From: Rhodobacterales bacterium
Lineage (GTDB): Bacteria; Pseudomonadota; Alphaproteobacteria; Rhizobiales; Stappiaceae
Direction of reading: 5' to 3'
DNA length: 61,107 nucleotides
Assembly (NCBI GenBank): GCA_008107755.1
Contig: VIRH01000083.1
Location: forward strand, 1-61,107
The translations under genes and the position numbers were made by a program. Each line of letters starts with the position of its first letter. The first letter of the stretch is position 1. Positions 1 to 8,043 of this stretch are shown piece by piece. The notes under the pieces are model-generated. The model was not told the DNA's origin. It ran no database searches and was given only the letters and a program-made list of their open reading frames with translations.

Positions 1-1
1 G

Positions 2-496
2 CCGGCGGTCGTCCTGTCCTATCGCCGGGACTACCCGGAGGGCACGCCGGAGGTGCTGCTGGTTCAGGATCTGCTTGCGCAGCTCGTTGAACAGGATCAG
101 TCACCTCTCAATACCGGCAACCTTCATGCCGGCAAGCTGCGCCTTCTTCCCCATTGCAGCGAGACTGTTCTGGGTCAGGTGGCCCAGGAGGGCTGGCGGA
201 AGGTGTTTGCCGCGTGCGGCCTAGCGGTCGAGATCCCCGCCACGGGCTGTTGCGGCATGGCGGGAACTTGGGGGCATGAGCATGAGAACCGAAAGGCCTC
301 GCTGGAGATCTTCGCAAGATCCTGGAATACGGCCGTCTCGGGCACCGATGATCCCGTCGCCGCCACAGGCTTTTCCTGCCGCTGCCAGACGGAGAAGGCA
401 ACCGGTCAGACACTCCGACATCCCGTCACAATCCTGCGCGGCCTCATCGAGGGATCGGCGGATCCGTCGGAGGAAAGGACGACCAGAGCGGCCTAG
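2..496 (+). CDS. FAD/Fe-S oxidoreductase, YdiJ-like, C-terminal part (truncated by window start)
   Basis: The frame is open from base 2, so the gene starts upstream and only about the last 164 residues are present. The visible part is the C-terminal cysteine-rich (CCG-type) domain of YdiJ-like D-2-hydroxyacid dehydrogenases. It shows a PHCSET segment, then GCCGMAGTWGHEHENR, and a final GFSCRCQTEK cysteine motif followed by HPVTIL. In this family an N-terminal FAD domain oxidises a D-2-hydroxyacid and Fe-S centres pass the electrons on. The exact substrate (D-lactate or D-2-hydroxyglutarate) cannot be read from this fragment. A DeoR regulator follows on the same strand. Confidence 0.8.
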   Translation, partial: PAVVLSYRRDYPEGTPEVLLVQDLLAQLVEQDQSPLNTGNLHAGKLRLLPHCSETVLGQVAQEGWRKVFAACGLAVEIPATGCCGMAGTWGHEHENRKASLEIFARSWNTAVSGTDDPVAATGFSCRCQTEKATGQTLRHPVTILRGLIEGSADPSEERTTRAA

Positions 497-549
497 GATC
501 GAAAAAAGCACGGGAAACTTCCGCCGATGGACGGTATTCCGCCCACCGA

Positions 550-570
550 CTGTTCCATTCACCGGAACAG
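550..570. promoter_or_regulatory. 7-bp inverted repeat upstream of the DeoR gene
   Basis: CTGTTCC (550-556) and GGAACAG (564-570) form a perfect 7-bp inverted repeat with a 7-bp spacer. It lies about 55 bp after the stop of the preceding gene and about 100 bp before the DeoR-family start. It could be an autoregulatory operator or a weak transcript hairpin. No T-tract follows. Confidence 0.3.
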
Positions 571-666
571 GATGAAAAATAGAACAGAGAAGAAGTGAGT
601 CACCGGGAGGCGCAAGACCGGTTCCCGGCTCGGCATTCAGCGGCGCGCGACGCCAAGGTTATCAGT

Positions 667-1449
667 ATGCGACCAAGAGAACGGCAGCAGGAAATCGAAC
701 TTCTCGTCAACAGGCGGGGGCATGTCACCGTTGACGATCTTGCCGAGAAGCTGACCGTCTCGCGTGAGACCATACGCCGGGATCTTGCAAGTCTTCAGAA
801 AAAGGGCAGGGTTCGGAAATGCCACGGCGGTGCCCGCTCGGTCGATGCGGTGCCCCAGCAGGAATTGACGGAAAGCCCGTTCGCCCAACGCCTGGTGCAA
901 AATGCGCCGGGCAAGCAGGCCATGGCGGCGATGACCGAGCGGCTGTTTGCACCCGGCGATACCCTTTTCATCGATACCGGCAGCACGACCTTCGCCGTCG
1001 CTGAAAGTCTGGCCAGCATCCCCTCGCTGTTGGTCATCACCAACTCACCGCGTATCGCCTCCGTCATTTGCTCCAGGGGCAACGGCAAGGTTTTCCTGAT
1101 AGGCGGCGCCTATAGTGCAGAAGTGGGCGAGAATCTCGGACCTTTGGCGATCGAGCAGATCGAGAAGTTTCACACCAGACACACGGTTCTGACGGTTGGG
1201 GCCATCGGTCCGCGAGGGGTGATGGATTTCGATCTGCAGGAAGCCGAAATTGCCCGAGCGATGATCGCGCGGTCGGAAATGATCACGGTTTTCGCTGATC
1301 ACACGAAGTTCGACAAGCAGGCAGTCTTCGAGGTGGCCCCCCTGAGTTCCATTGCGCGCGTGGTGACCGATCGACGGCCGGGCGAAGCAATGTGCCAGGC
1401 GCTGAAAGAGGCCGGTGTGGACCTGCTGGTTGCAGACCCCGCCTCGTAG
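667..1449 (+). CDS. DeoR-family transcriptional regulator
   Basis: A 260-residue repressor of the DeoR/GlpR type. The N-terminal winged helix-turn-helix reads RQQEIELLVNRRGHVTVDDL and continues through VSRETIRRDL, the family signature, to KKGRVRKCHGGA. The C-terminal DeoRC sensor domain carries DTGSTTFAVAESL and TNSPRIAS. Such proteins usually respond to phosphorylated sugars. The frame is open from a GTG at 595, but ATG 667 is preferred because AAGG lies just upstream and the HTH begins a few residues in. The target is unknown; the preceding oxidoreductase is one candidate. A hairpin 37 bp after the stop suggests the transcript ends there. Confidence 0.88.
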   Translation: MRPRERQQEIELLVNRRGHVTVDDLAEKLTVSRETIRRDLASLQKKGRVRKCHGGARSVDAVPQQELTESPFAQRLVQNAPGKQAMAAMTERLFAPGDTLFIDTGSTTFAVAESLASIPSLLVITNSPRIASVICSRGNGKVFLIGGAYSAEVGENLGPLAIEQIEKFHTRHTVLTVGAIGPRGVMDFDLQEAEIARAMIARSEMITVFADHTKFDKQAVFEVAPLSSIARVVTDRRPGEAMCQALKEAGVDLLVADPAS

Positions 1450-1485
1450 GGGGCGTTGCAAGGCGTTTCGCGCCGACCATGTTCG

Positions 1486-1514
1486 AACCGCCGCAATCCG
1501 GGATCGCGGCGGTT
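1486..1514 (+). terminator. Terminator-like hairpin after the DeoR gene
   Basis: AACCGCCGC (1486-1494) pairs perfectly with GCGGCGGTT (1506-1514) across an 11-nt loop, 37 bp after the DeoR stop and before a convergent gene. Only a short TTT follows, so strength is uncertain. The rest of 1450-1659 shows nothing recognisable. Confidence 0.5.
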
Positions 1515-1659
1515 TCAGGGCGGTCGGGTTTTCGAGGGTGATTGAAATTCTGCGCCGGCGAACGACCTGCGACGACCTTGCCACGGTATGGACCTCAGAG
1601 CCGGTGCCTTTCAGGCGCAAGTCGATCCAGAAAATGCCGGGACAGGAGATCCGCACCCT

Positions 1660-2544
1660 CTACGCAACAAGCGTTGGCTGAAGGACCTCTTCGCACCATT
1701 GGCGAAAGCTTGTGGGCGTGAGGGACGAGATGGCTGGCGTGCGCATTGCCAGATGATCCATGCCCTCGTTCTTTGCGATCATCATGTTCACCATGGCCAC
1801 GGCCATGCCTTCCGAAGAGCCATTGTTGATCATCATGCTTTTCACATCGTCCATCGTCGTCAGATGATACTTCACAGGCTTTCCGATCACATCCGAGATG
1901 ATCTCCATCATCTCATTGAACGAAATATCCTCCGGGCCAAGCATCGGAATGGATTCGATGCCGGTCCAGTCTGGGTCAAGCAGCAACCGTACCGCAACGG
2001 CGGCAACATCGCGGGTGGCGCAGGCGGGCTCTTTCAGGTTGGCAGGTGTCGGCCAGTAGTAGGCACCGTGATCCCTGATCAGTGAGGCCTGCCGCAGGGT
2101 GTTTTCCATCAGGCTGGGGCATGCGAGTGCTCGATAGCTGACACCGGTACTGGCGAGCAGATCATCCATCTTCAAGCTCGCCGTGACATGACCAGCGTCC
2201 TTCGGCCAGCCGCGCCCCAGTGCGGAAATGCTGACGACCTGCTTGACGCCGCTTGTCTTGAGAGCTTCGAAGGCCGGCCGGGCGAAGTCGACGAAGGCTG
2301 CCTCTGCACTTGGCGCCCGCGGATCGGCCGCGACCAGCCAGAACAGGCGATCGGCCCCCTCGAAAGCTTTCGATACGACAGCGGCATCACCATGCGACCC
2401 CTCGACAACATCGACGCGGCTCAGCACGTCTTCCGGCAGTTTTGAGGGATCGCGGGCGATGACGCGAACGGGCGCCGCGCTCTTGAGGAGCCCTGCAAGA
2501 ACCTGGTTTCCGATATTACCTGTGGGCGCGGTAACAACGATCAT
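1660..2544 (-). CDS. NmrA-like NAD(P)-binding protein (atypical SDR)
   Basis: A 294-residue Rossmann protein. The nucleotide-binding loop APTGNIGNQV lies at the extreme N-terminus and is followed by a basic position (VIARDPSKL) typical of NADP-preferring NmrA/HSCARG proteins. The middle shows VKQVVSISALG and a DDLLASTGVSYRALAC segment, and the body is the size of NmrA-like quinone reductases and redox sensors. These proteins lack the classical SDR catalytic lysine, so a sensor or reductase role is possible. It diverges from an AraC regulator 134 bp away, which probably controls it. Confidence 0.8.
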   Translation of the reverse strand: MIVVTAPTGNIGNQVLAGLLKSAAPVRVIARDPSKLPEDVLSRVDVVEGSHGDAAVVSKAFEGADRLFWLVAADPRAPSAEAAFVDFARPAFEALKTSGVKQVVSISALGRGWPKDAGHVTASLKMDDLLASTGVSYRALACPSLMENTLRQASLIRDHGAYYWPTPANLKEPACATRDVAAVAVRLLLDPDWTGIESIPMLGPEDISFNEMMEIISDVIGKPVKYHLTTMDDVKSMMINNGSSEGMAVAMVNMMIAKNEGMDHLAMRTPAISSLTPTSFRQWCEEVLQPTLVA

Positions 2545-2678
2545 CTGTAACTCCTGTCATTCGGTACGTGTTCCGGCTCGAAGGATCGCCCTCAAGCCAT
2601 GAAGACAGATGACGTCTGGACGGCGAACGATCCATGCTCTAACGTCCGTGTATTCGTCGCAATCGTTCAGAAATCCAA

Positions 2679-3629
2679 ATGGATCCCCTCTCCGATATTC
2701 TCGCCCTGCTGAAGCCGCGCAGCTACGTCTCCGCCGGATTCGAAGCAGGCGGCGACTGGGCGGTTCAGTTTCCGCACTACGATGGCATCAAGTGCAACGC
2801 GGTGATTGCCGGCGAATGCTGGTTGTTGGTGGAAGGGATGACCGACCCTGTCAGACTGCAGACAGGCGACTGTTTTCTCATGACCAAGGGGCGTCCGTTC
2901 CTGCTTGCAAGCGATCTGAGCGTGCCGCCTGCCGACGCCAATGCCGTCTTTGAACCTGCCAAACGTGGCGGTATTGCACTTTGTAACGGTGGAGGAGATT
3001 TCTTTCTCGCCGGCAGCCGCTTCACTCTGGTCGGTGATCACGCCGAAATCCTGCTCGGCATTCTTCCGCCGGTCGTCCATATACGCGACGAGGTCGATCA
3101 GGCCTTTCTGCGCTGGCTTCTGGATCGGATGCGCCAGGAGTTGCGGGACCGTCGGCCCGGAAGCAGTCTTGTGGCTGAACATCTGGCGCATCTCATGTTG
3201 CTGCAGGCATTGCGGCTATATCTGGGAGAGGCGATCCAGGGACGCGTCGGATGGCTGTTCGCGCTCGCAGACAAGCAGATGGGCAACGCGATTGATCAGA
3301 TGCACGTCGATCCGGCGCGGCGCTGGACCTTGCAGGAGCTCGCCCGCAGTGTCGGCATGTCCAGGACCGCATTCGCTCTGAAATTCAAGCAGACAGTGGG
3401 GTTGACGCCGATCGACTACCTGACGCGCTGGCGCATGCTGCTTGCCAGCGAGAGGCTGACGAGTTCATCCGAGAGTATCCCGGCGGTTGCCTCGGCGCTC
3501 GGCTATAACTCCGAAAGCGCTTTTGGGGCTGCTTTCAAGCGAGTGATGGGTCGTTCGCCTCGGCAATTTGTCCGAAACCGTATTGAGGCGGCGCCCTCCA
3601 TGGCCCTGGAACCTGCAGGACCTGTCTAG
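2679..3629 (+). CDS. AraC-family regulator with N-terminal cupin
   Basis: 316 residues. The N-terminal half is a cupin-like AraC-binding domain (about residues 1-180) of the type seen in regulators of NAD(P)-dependent reductases. The C-terminal AraC double HTH (about 200-305) shows RRWTLQELARSVGMSRTAFA then SIPAVASALGYNSESAFGAA followed by KRVMGRSPRQF. It faces away from the NmrA-like gene, a common regulator/target layout, and the shared 134-bp gap should hold the operator. The effector is unknown. Confidence 0.88.
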   Translation: MDPLSDILALLKPRSYVSAGFEAGGDWAVQFPHYDGIKCNAVIAGECWLLVEGMTDPVRLQTGDCFLMTKGRPFLLASDLSVPPADANAVFEPAKRGGIALCNGGGDFFLAGSRFTLVGDHAEILLGILPPVVHIRDEVDQAFLRWLLDRMRQELRDRRPGSSLVAEHLAHLMLLQALRLYLGEAIQGRVGWLFALADKQMGNAIDQMHVDPARRWTLQELARSVGMSRTAFALKFKQTVGLTPIDYLTRWRMLLASERLTSSSESIPAVASALGYNSESAFGAAFKRVMGRSPRQFVRNRIEAAPSMALEPAGPV

Positions 3630-3673
3630 TTCTTCCCCCTGTCGAACAGGGAATGGGCCAGGCAGGAGAGCTT

Positions 3674-4462
3674 TCACGGTCTGTTTCCTGCTTGAGACCT
3701 GCCGGGGAGGTCGAAGCGCAGGAAGCTGTCACCTTTCGAGGGATCGACAACCGGGCGGACGGCGACCTTGAAGACATCTGCGATCCTGTCTTCTGCAAGG
3801 ACCTCCGACGGAGTTCCGACAGCCTCCAGACGGCCCTGATGCATCACGCCGATCCGGTCACACCCCATCGCCTGGTTGAGGTCATGGAGCGCCATGATGA
3901 CGGTTACGGGAAGCGTCCGGACCAGCTCGAGAATCGAAAGCTGGTGATGGATGTCGAGATGGTTGGTCGGTTCGTCGAGAATGAGAATTTCCGCCTGCTG
4001 GGCGAGGGCGCGTGCGATGTGCGCCCGCTGGCGTTCGCCGCCCGAAAGGGTTTGCCACCGCCGGTCCGCGAGATGAGCGATGTCTGTCTTTGCAAGAGCC
4101 TCTTCGACAATCCGTTCATCGTTGTCGCCAAAGGGTGATATCGGACCGAGCCAGGGCGTGCGTCCGAGTTCCACCGTCTCGCGCACTGTCAGGCGGTCGG
4201 AGGTCTCGAGCTGCTGAACTACGATTGCAATTCTTCTGGCGATTTCCCGGCGCGTGAACGTTCCAAGGTCCTGGTCCCCCAGCCTGACGCTGCCGCTGGT
4301 CGCCCGGCGAAGACCGGCGAGCAGCAGCAGGAGCGTCGACTTGCCGGATCCGTTCGGGCCGACGAGACAGAACACTTCACCGGTTTCGATGCGCAGATCG
4401 ATGTCGCTGACAATCGGGGTCCTGTTGGTCGTCCAGCCCAGTGCCTGTGCGCAAAGGATCAT
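3674..4462 (-). CDS. btuD: ABC transporter ATPase, cobalamin/iron-chelate class (BtuD/FecE-like)
   Basis: A 262-residue ATPase that drives import of a metal-chelate compound. It shows Walker A GPNGSGKSTLL, signature LSGGERQRAHIARAL, Walker B ILILDEPTNHLD and an H-loop MALHDLNQA. It is the last gene of a three-gene operon and overlaps the permease stop by 4 bp. Vitamin B12 is the likely cargo because the operon is preceded by a cobalamin riboswitch. The protein alone cannot be told from siderophore importers. Confidence 0.82.
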   Translation of the reverse strand: MILCAQALGWTTNRTPIVSDIDLRIETGEVFCLVGPNGSGKSTLLLLLAGLRRATSGSVRLGDQDLGTFTRREIARRIAIVVQQLETSDRLTVRETVELGRTPWLGPISPFGDNDERIVEEALAKTDIAHLADRRWQTLSGGERQRAHIARALAQQAEILILDEPTNHLDIHHQLSILELVRTLPVTVIMALHDLNQAMGCDRIGVMHQGRLEAVGTPSEVLAEDRIADVFKVAVRPVVDPSKGDSFLRFDLPGRSQAGNRP

Positions 4463-5508
4463 CGTTGGCCTCCCGACTTGACCACCAGCACGATGGCGAA
4501 CGCCGGCGCGCCGACCAGGGCCGTGACCACACCGATCGGAAGCACCTGACCGGGAATGACTATTCGCGAAGCAATATCCGCCGCAATCAGAAAAACCGCT
4601 CCGGAAACGGCTGTCACCGGGATGAGCCGCATGTGCTGCGGGCCGACCATGAAACGGGCGGCGTGGGGCACGACGAGACCGACAAACCCGATGGCGCCAA
4701 CGATGCTCACCATGACCGCGGTGACGAGTGCGGCGGCTCCGATCAGGACTGCCTGGGCCTTGCGCACCTCGATGCCGAGCGATGCCGCTGCGTCCGAGCC
4801 GAACGTGAAGGCGTCGAGAGCCCGGGCGTAGAGCAGGATCACCAGAAACACCAGAAGAGCCACCGGGGTCGCCAGCCAGACATCCGGCCAGCGCACGCCG
4901 GACAGGTTGCCAAGCAGCCAGAAAATGATGCCGCGTGCCTGTTCCGCATTGGCGGAGCGCGCAATCATCAGTGACGTCAGCGCACTGAAAAGTTGAGCGC
5001 CCGCGACACCGGCCAGAATGACCTGACCCGTCGATGCTGCTGAAAAGCCCCCGGCCATCCGGGCTAGGCAGATGACCAGCGCGAAGGCAACCAGTGCGCC
5101 CGCGAAAGCGCCGACCGACAGGGAGATGAGCCCGCCCCCGACACCGGCTATGGTCACGGCAACTGCACCTGTGGAAGCGCCCGCGGAGATGCCGAGGATG
5201 TAGGGATCTGCCAGCGCATTGCGCAGCAGCGTCTGCAGAACAAGCCCTGACACGGCCAGTCCCGCGCCGCAGGATGCTGCCACGAAGGCACGGCTCAGCC
5301 GGTAGTTCCAGACGATCCCCTGGTCGATCGCATCGACGGGAAAGGACTGTCCGAAAACCTTGTTGGCCAGGACCTCCAGCACAGTCTGGAACGGAATGCG
5401 CGTCTCACCGATCGCTGCTCCCACGATGAGGGCAACGGCCAGGATTGTGAGCTTTGAGGTGACGCCTGCGAAGCGGCCCGGCCAGCGACCGGGCCGTATG
5501 GATATCAT
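4459..5508 (-). CDS. btuC: ABC transporter permease, FecCD/BtuC family
   Basis: A 349-residue inner-membrane permease of the FecCD/BtuC family, normally ten helices working as a dimer. Typical stretches are the N-terminal RIPFQTVLEVLANKVFG region with WNYRLSRAFVAASCGAGLAV, then NPLADPYILGIS-like NALADPYILGISAG, and the coupling segment SLGIEVRKAQ. GFVGLVVPHAARFMVG matches the conserved loop near helix 8. It starts 13 bp after the binding-protein stop and overlaps the ATPase gene by 4 bp. Under a cobalamin riboswitch it is best read as the B12 channel. Confidence 0.83.
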   Translation of the reverse strand: MISIRPGRWPGRFAGVTSKLTILAVALIVGAAIGETRIPFQTVLEVLANKVFGQSFPVDAIDQGIVWNYRLSRAFVAASCGAGLAVSGLVLQTLLRNALADPYILGISAGASTGAVAVTIAGVGGGLISLSVGAFAGALVAFALVICLARMAGGFSAASTGQVILAGVAGAQLFSALTSLMIARSANAEQARGIIFWLLGNLSGVRWPDVWLATPVALLVFLVILLYARALDAFTFGSDAAASLGIEVRKAQAVLIGAAALVTAVMVSIVGAIGFVGLVVPHAARFMVGPQHMRLIPVTAVSGAVFLIAADIASRIVIPGQVLPIGVVTALVGAPAFAIVLVVKSGGQR

Positions 5509-5521
5509 GCCGAATTGACTT

Positions 5522-6529
5522 CTATTTCAGTTGTGGCAACTCGTCCGCGAGCATTTCCAGCGCGGAAACATTGCGGATGGAGGGGTCCATGGAATGCGCG
5601 TCCATGATCAGGATACGACCCGACTTTACGGCGTCCATTTCGCTAACCACGGGATCTGTCTTCAGGAATTCGATCTTCTTTTCCACATCGTCCGCCGGGA
5701 AACGGCGCCGAGTCATTCTTGCTACAACGATGATGTCCGGGTTGGCCTTGGCAATCGTTTCCCATCCGACAGTCGGCCATTCCTCGTCGCTTTCCACCAC
5801 ATTGCGGATGCCGAGTTTTTCCATCATCCAGCCCGGTGCGCCCTTGCGGCCCGCGACATAGGGGTCGACGTCCATTTCGGCGGACGAGAACCAGAAAACG
5901 GCAGAGACGTCGCCGACATCAGTCGATCTTGCCTTGTCGACCGCAGCTTCCTCGCGTGCCTTCAGCTTTTCGACAAGAGCTTGACCCTTGTCCTTGATAT
6001 TGTGAATTTCGGCCAGCTCGAGAACTGCCTGATGCAACGCGTCCGTGTTGTACATTTCCAGCCGCGTACCGTCGCCGCCGAGCGTGTTGTCCTTCACGCA
6101 GTCCGTCGGCAGAATGTATGTCGGAATGTCGACGTCATGAAACTGCTCGCGGGTTGCCACGATGCCCTGCGGCCCGACATGCCACTCGTAGGTTGCGGTC
6201 ACCAGATCGGGCTTCTTGGCGACGACGCTCTCAAAGCTCGGGTCGTTGTCCGCGATGCGCTCAATGCCGGCGTTCAAGTCGGCATATTCCGGCAGAACAT
6301 CGCTGAACCAGACGGACGTGCCGACGACCTTGTCACCAAGGCCAAGCGAATAGAGGATTTCCGTCGCGGATTGCCCCACGGTGACGTCGCGCTCCGGCGC
6401 AGCCTCAAACGTAATGGACTGGCTACAGTTCTCTATCGTGAGCGGATAGGAGGTGTCGTCGGCGAATGCGTTTCCTGCAAGGGCAATCCCTCCGATTGCC
6501 GCAAGCATGCAGGTGGAATATTTGTTCAT
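5522..6529 (-). CDS. btuF: Cobalamin-type ABC substrate-binding protein (BtuF-like)
   Basis: A 335-residue class-III periplasmic binding protein. The frame is open further upstream, but ATG 6529 is chosen because a signal peptide begins there (basic MNKYS, hydrophobic core, cleavage near GNAFADD). The fold shows PERDVTVGQSATEILYSLG in the first lobe, a long helix region around the middle, and WPTVGWETIAKANPDIIVV in the second lobe. It is the first gene after a minus-strand cobalamin riboswitch, which argues for B12 or another corrinoid as ligand. High B12 should shut the operon down. Confidence 0.8.
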   Translation of the reverse strand: MNKYSTCMLAAIGGIALAGNAFADDTSYPLTIENCSQSITFEAAPERDVTVGQSATEILYSLGLGDKVVGTSVWFSDVLPEYADLNAGIERIADNDPSFESVVAKKPDLVTATYEWHVGPQGIVATREQFHDVDIPTYILPTDCVKDNTLGGDGTRLEMYNTDALHQAVLELAEIHNIKDKGQALVEKLKAREEAAVDKARSTDVGDVSAVFWFSSAEMDVDPYVAGRKGAPGWMMEKLGIRNVVESDEEWPTVGWETIAKANPDIIVVARMTRRRFPADDVEKKIEFLKTDPVVSEMDAVKSGRILIMDAHSMDPSIRNVSALEMLADELPQLK

Positions 6530-6672
6530 TGATCGGACTTTCGTCGGTCGTGGCGACGTGCGCGGGACACGATGAAAGGGCCTGCTGGTTGCAGTCTGGC
6601 ATGAAATACGTGATTTGCCTGAGCCATCTCGATCCTTGTCCCGGCATCCCCGCCAGGCTTGGTTGAACGTCG

Positions 6673-6862
6673 ATGGCAGGTCTCCTGACTTGCGGGTCAT
6701 TGCTTCCCTGAGCCTTCCCGGAAGATCCGGCATGTTGCCGTTGTCCCAGTGGCATTTTACAGGGCGACTCTCCGCCTACAGTTGCGGGGGCAGTCACGGA
6801 ATTGGCGCCTGTTGGCTACACCTTACCGTGTTCCCTTTTCATCCCGGACGTATCGTTTGACG
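6673..6862 (-). ncRNA. Cobalamin riboswitch controlling the BtuFCD-type importer
   Basis: Read on the minus strand, the hallmarks of the B12 riboswitch occur in order: GGGAACACGGT near 6835-6823, then GCCCCCGCAACTGT (the core near 6793-6779), GCCACTGGGA, GGGAAGGC, and the closing B12-box strand CCCGCAAGTCAGGAGACC at about 6694-6677. The aptamer lies about 145 bp upstream of the binding-protein gene. Ligand binding is expected to repress expression. Exact 5' and 3' ends are approximate. Confidence 0.93.
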
Positions 6863-7090
6863 ACCGGGAACCATCCAGCTTCTTGAACTTCTTTTGCGGT
6901 TGAATGTCAACGCTGTTGATGTTTCCTGCACGCCTTTGCCCGAGAGCACAGGAGCGGGATACGTCCACATTCCTGACGTCGTCCGTAATCGGCGGAAACG
7001 TTGAGGATCGCGGGATTTTCCCCATCCAAATTTTCGCCTTCTGACGCTTCATGTTGACTTCAGAAGTGCGCCCCATACTGTATCTAGTAT

Positions 7091-7272
7091 TCGAGGTCTG
7101 GCGATTCTTTTGAATTGCCGGCTAAGAGGGAAGCCGGTGAGCCTTGCCTTGATGGGCAAATCCGGCGCTGCCCCCGCAACTGTGAACGGCGAGCCGTCAT
7201 CCGGAAAACCACTGGGAGATCCCGGGAAGGTGGATGACAGGGCTTGGACCCGTGAGCCAGGAGACCTGCCTT
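7091..7272 (+). ncRNA. Cobalamin riboswitch controlling nrdHIEF
   Basis: On the plus strand a second complete B12 aptamer is visible: GAGGGAAGCCGGTG (7127-7140), the core GCTGCCCCCGCAACTGT, then ACCACTGGGA, CCCGGGAAGG, and the B12-box end GTGAGCCAGGAGACCTGCC finishing near 7270. A 6-bp hairpin CGTGAG/CTCACG at 7319-7336 followed by TTCTCT may be part of the expression platform. The first downstream gene is nrdH at 7396. Control of a B12-independent reductase by B12 is established logic for this riboswitch class. Confidence 0.94.
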
Positions 7273-7395
7273 GAATGAACAACGTCATCGGACGGCGGGT
7301 CCGGGCGACGCTTGATGGCGTGAGTTCATGCTCACGTTCTCTCGTGCCTCTTGCCGTCCAACATTCAAGAAACACATCTTCGGGGTGCAAGAGAC

Positions 7396-7617
7396 ATGAC
7401 CGTTATTGTTTACAGCAAGCCTTCCTGCGTTCAATGCAATGCGACCTACCGTGCGCTCGACCAGCGCGGCGTCGACTATAAAATTATCGATTTGAGCGAA
7501 GACTCGGATGCCTTCCAGCACGTGCAGTCGCTAGGCTACCGGCAGGTTCCGGTCGTGGAGGCGATGGGCGAGCATTGGGCCGGCTTTCGGCCGGACAAGA
7601 TCGCAGCACTCGGCTGA
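7396..7617 (+). CDS. nrdH: Glutaredoxin-like NrdH
   Basis: A 73-residue thioredoxin-fold electron donor for class Ib ribonucleotide reductase. The redox motif CVQC is at residues 11-14 within VYSKPSCVQCNATYRAL, and the end HWAGFRPDKIAAL is the NrdH-specific C-terminus. ATG 7396 is chosen over an upstream in-frame ATG because it gives the exact family length. First gene of nrdHIEF, directly below the cobalamin riboswitch. Confidence 0.93.
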   Translation: MTVIVYSKPSCVQCNATYRALDQRGVDYKIIDLSEDSDAFQHVQSLGYRQVPVVEAMGEHWAGFRPDKIAALG

Positions 7618-7638
7618 GCCCGGCGCGGCGTCCATGAC

Positions 7639-8043
7639 GTGGGCACACTTGTCTATTTCTCCAGCGCATCCGGGAACACGCACCGGTTCATCGACAAGCT
7701 GAAGGCTCCGGCGGTCCGTATCCCTCGCAACAAGTCCGAAGCGCTGCCGCTCGTCCGGCAGCCCTTTGTCCTGGTCGTGCCGACCTATTCCGACGGTGAG
7801 GGCCGGGGTGCTGTGCCAGGTCAGGTGATCCGGTTTCTCAACGATGCTGCGAACCGCTCCTTACTGAAAGGCGTGATTGCCTCCGGCAATCGCAATTTCG
7901 GGCCCTTCTTCGCCTATGCCGGAGATGTCGTGTCGAAGAAATGCGGCGTTCCGCTGCTTTACCGTTTCGAGCTTGCCGGAACCGACACCGACCTCTACCG
8001 CGTCCAACACGGGATGACAGAATTTTGGAAACGACAGTCCTAG
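7639..8043 (+). CDS. nrdI: NrdI flavodoxin-like protein
   Basis: A 134-residue flavodoxin-like protein that supplies the oxidant needed to build the dimanganese tyrosyl-radical cofactor of NrdF. The FMN phosphate loop reads [15 protein letters not shown], and the [14 protein letters not shown] segment is the conserved NrdI flavin loop. The reading frame begins with GTG at 7639; no ATG is available in frame. It lies 21 bp after nrdH and overlaps the start of nrdE. Confidence 0.92.
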   Translation: MGTLVYFSSASGNTHRFIDKLKAPAVRIPRNKSEALPLVRQPFVLVVPTYSDGEGRGAVPGQVIRFLNDAANRSLLKGVIASGNRNFGPFFAYAGDVVSKKCGVPLLYRFELAGTDTDLYRVQHGMTEFWKRQS

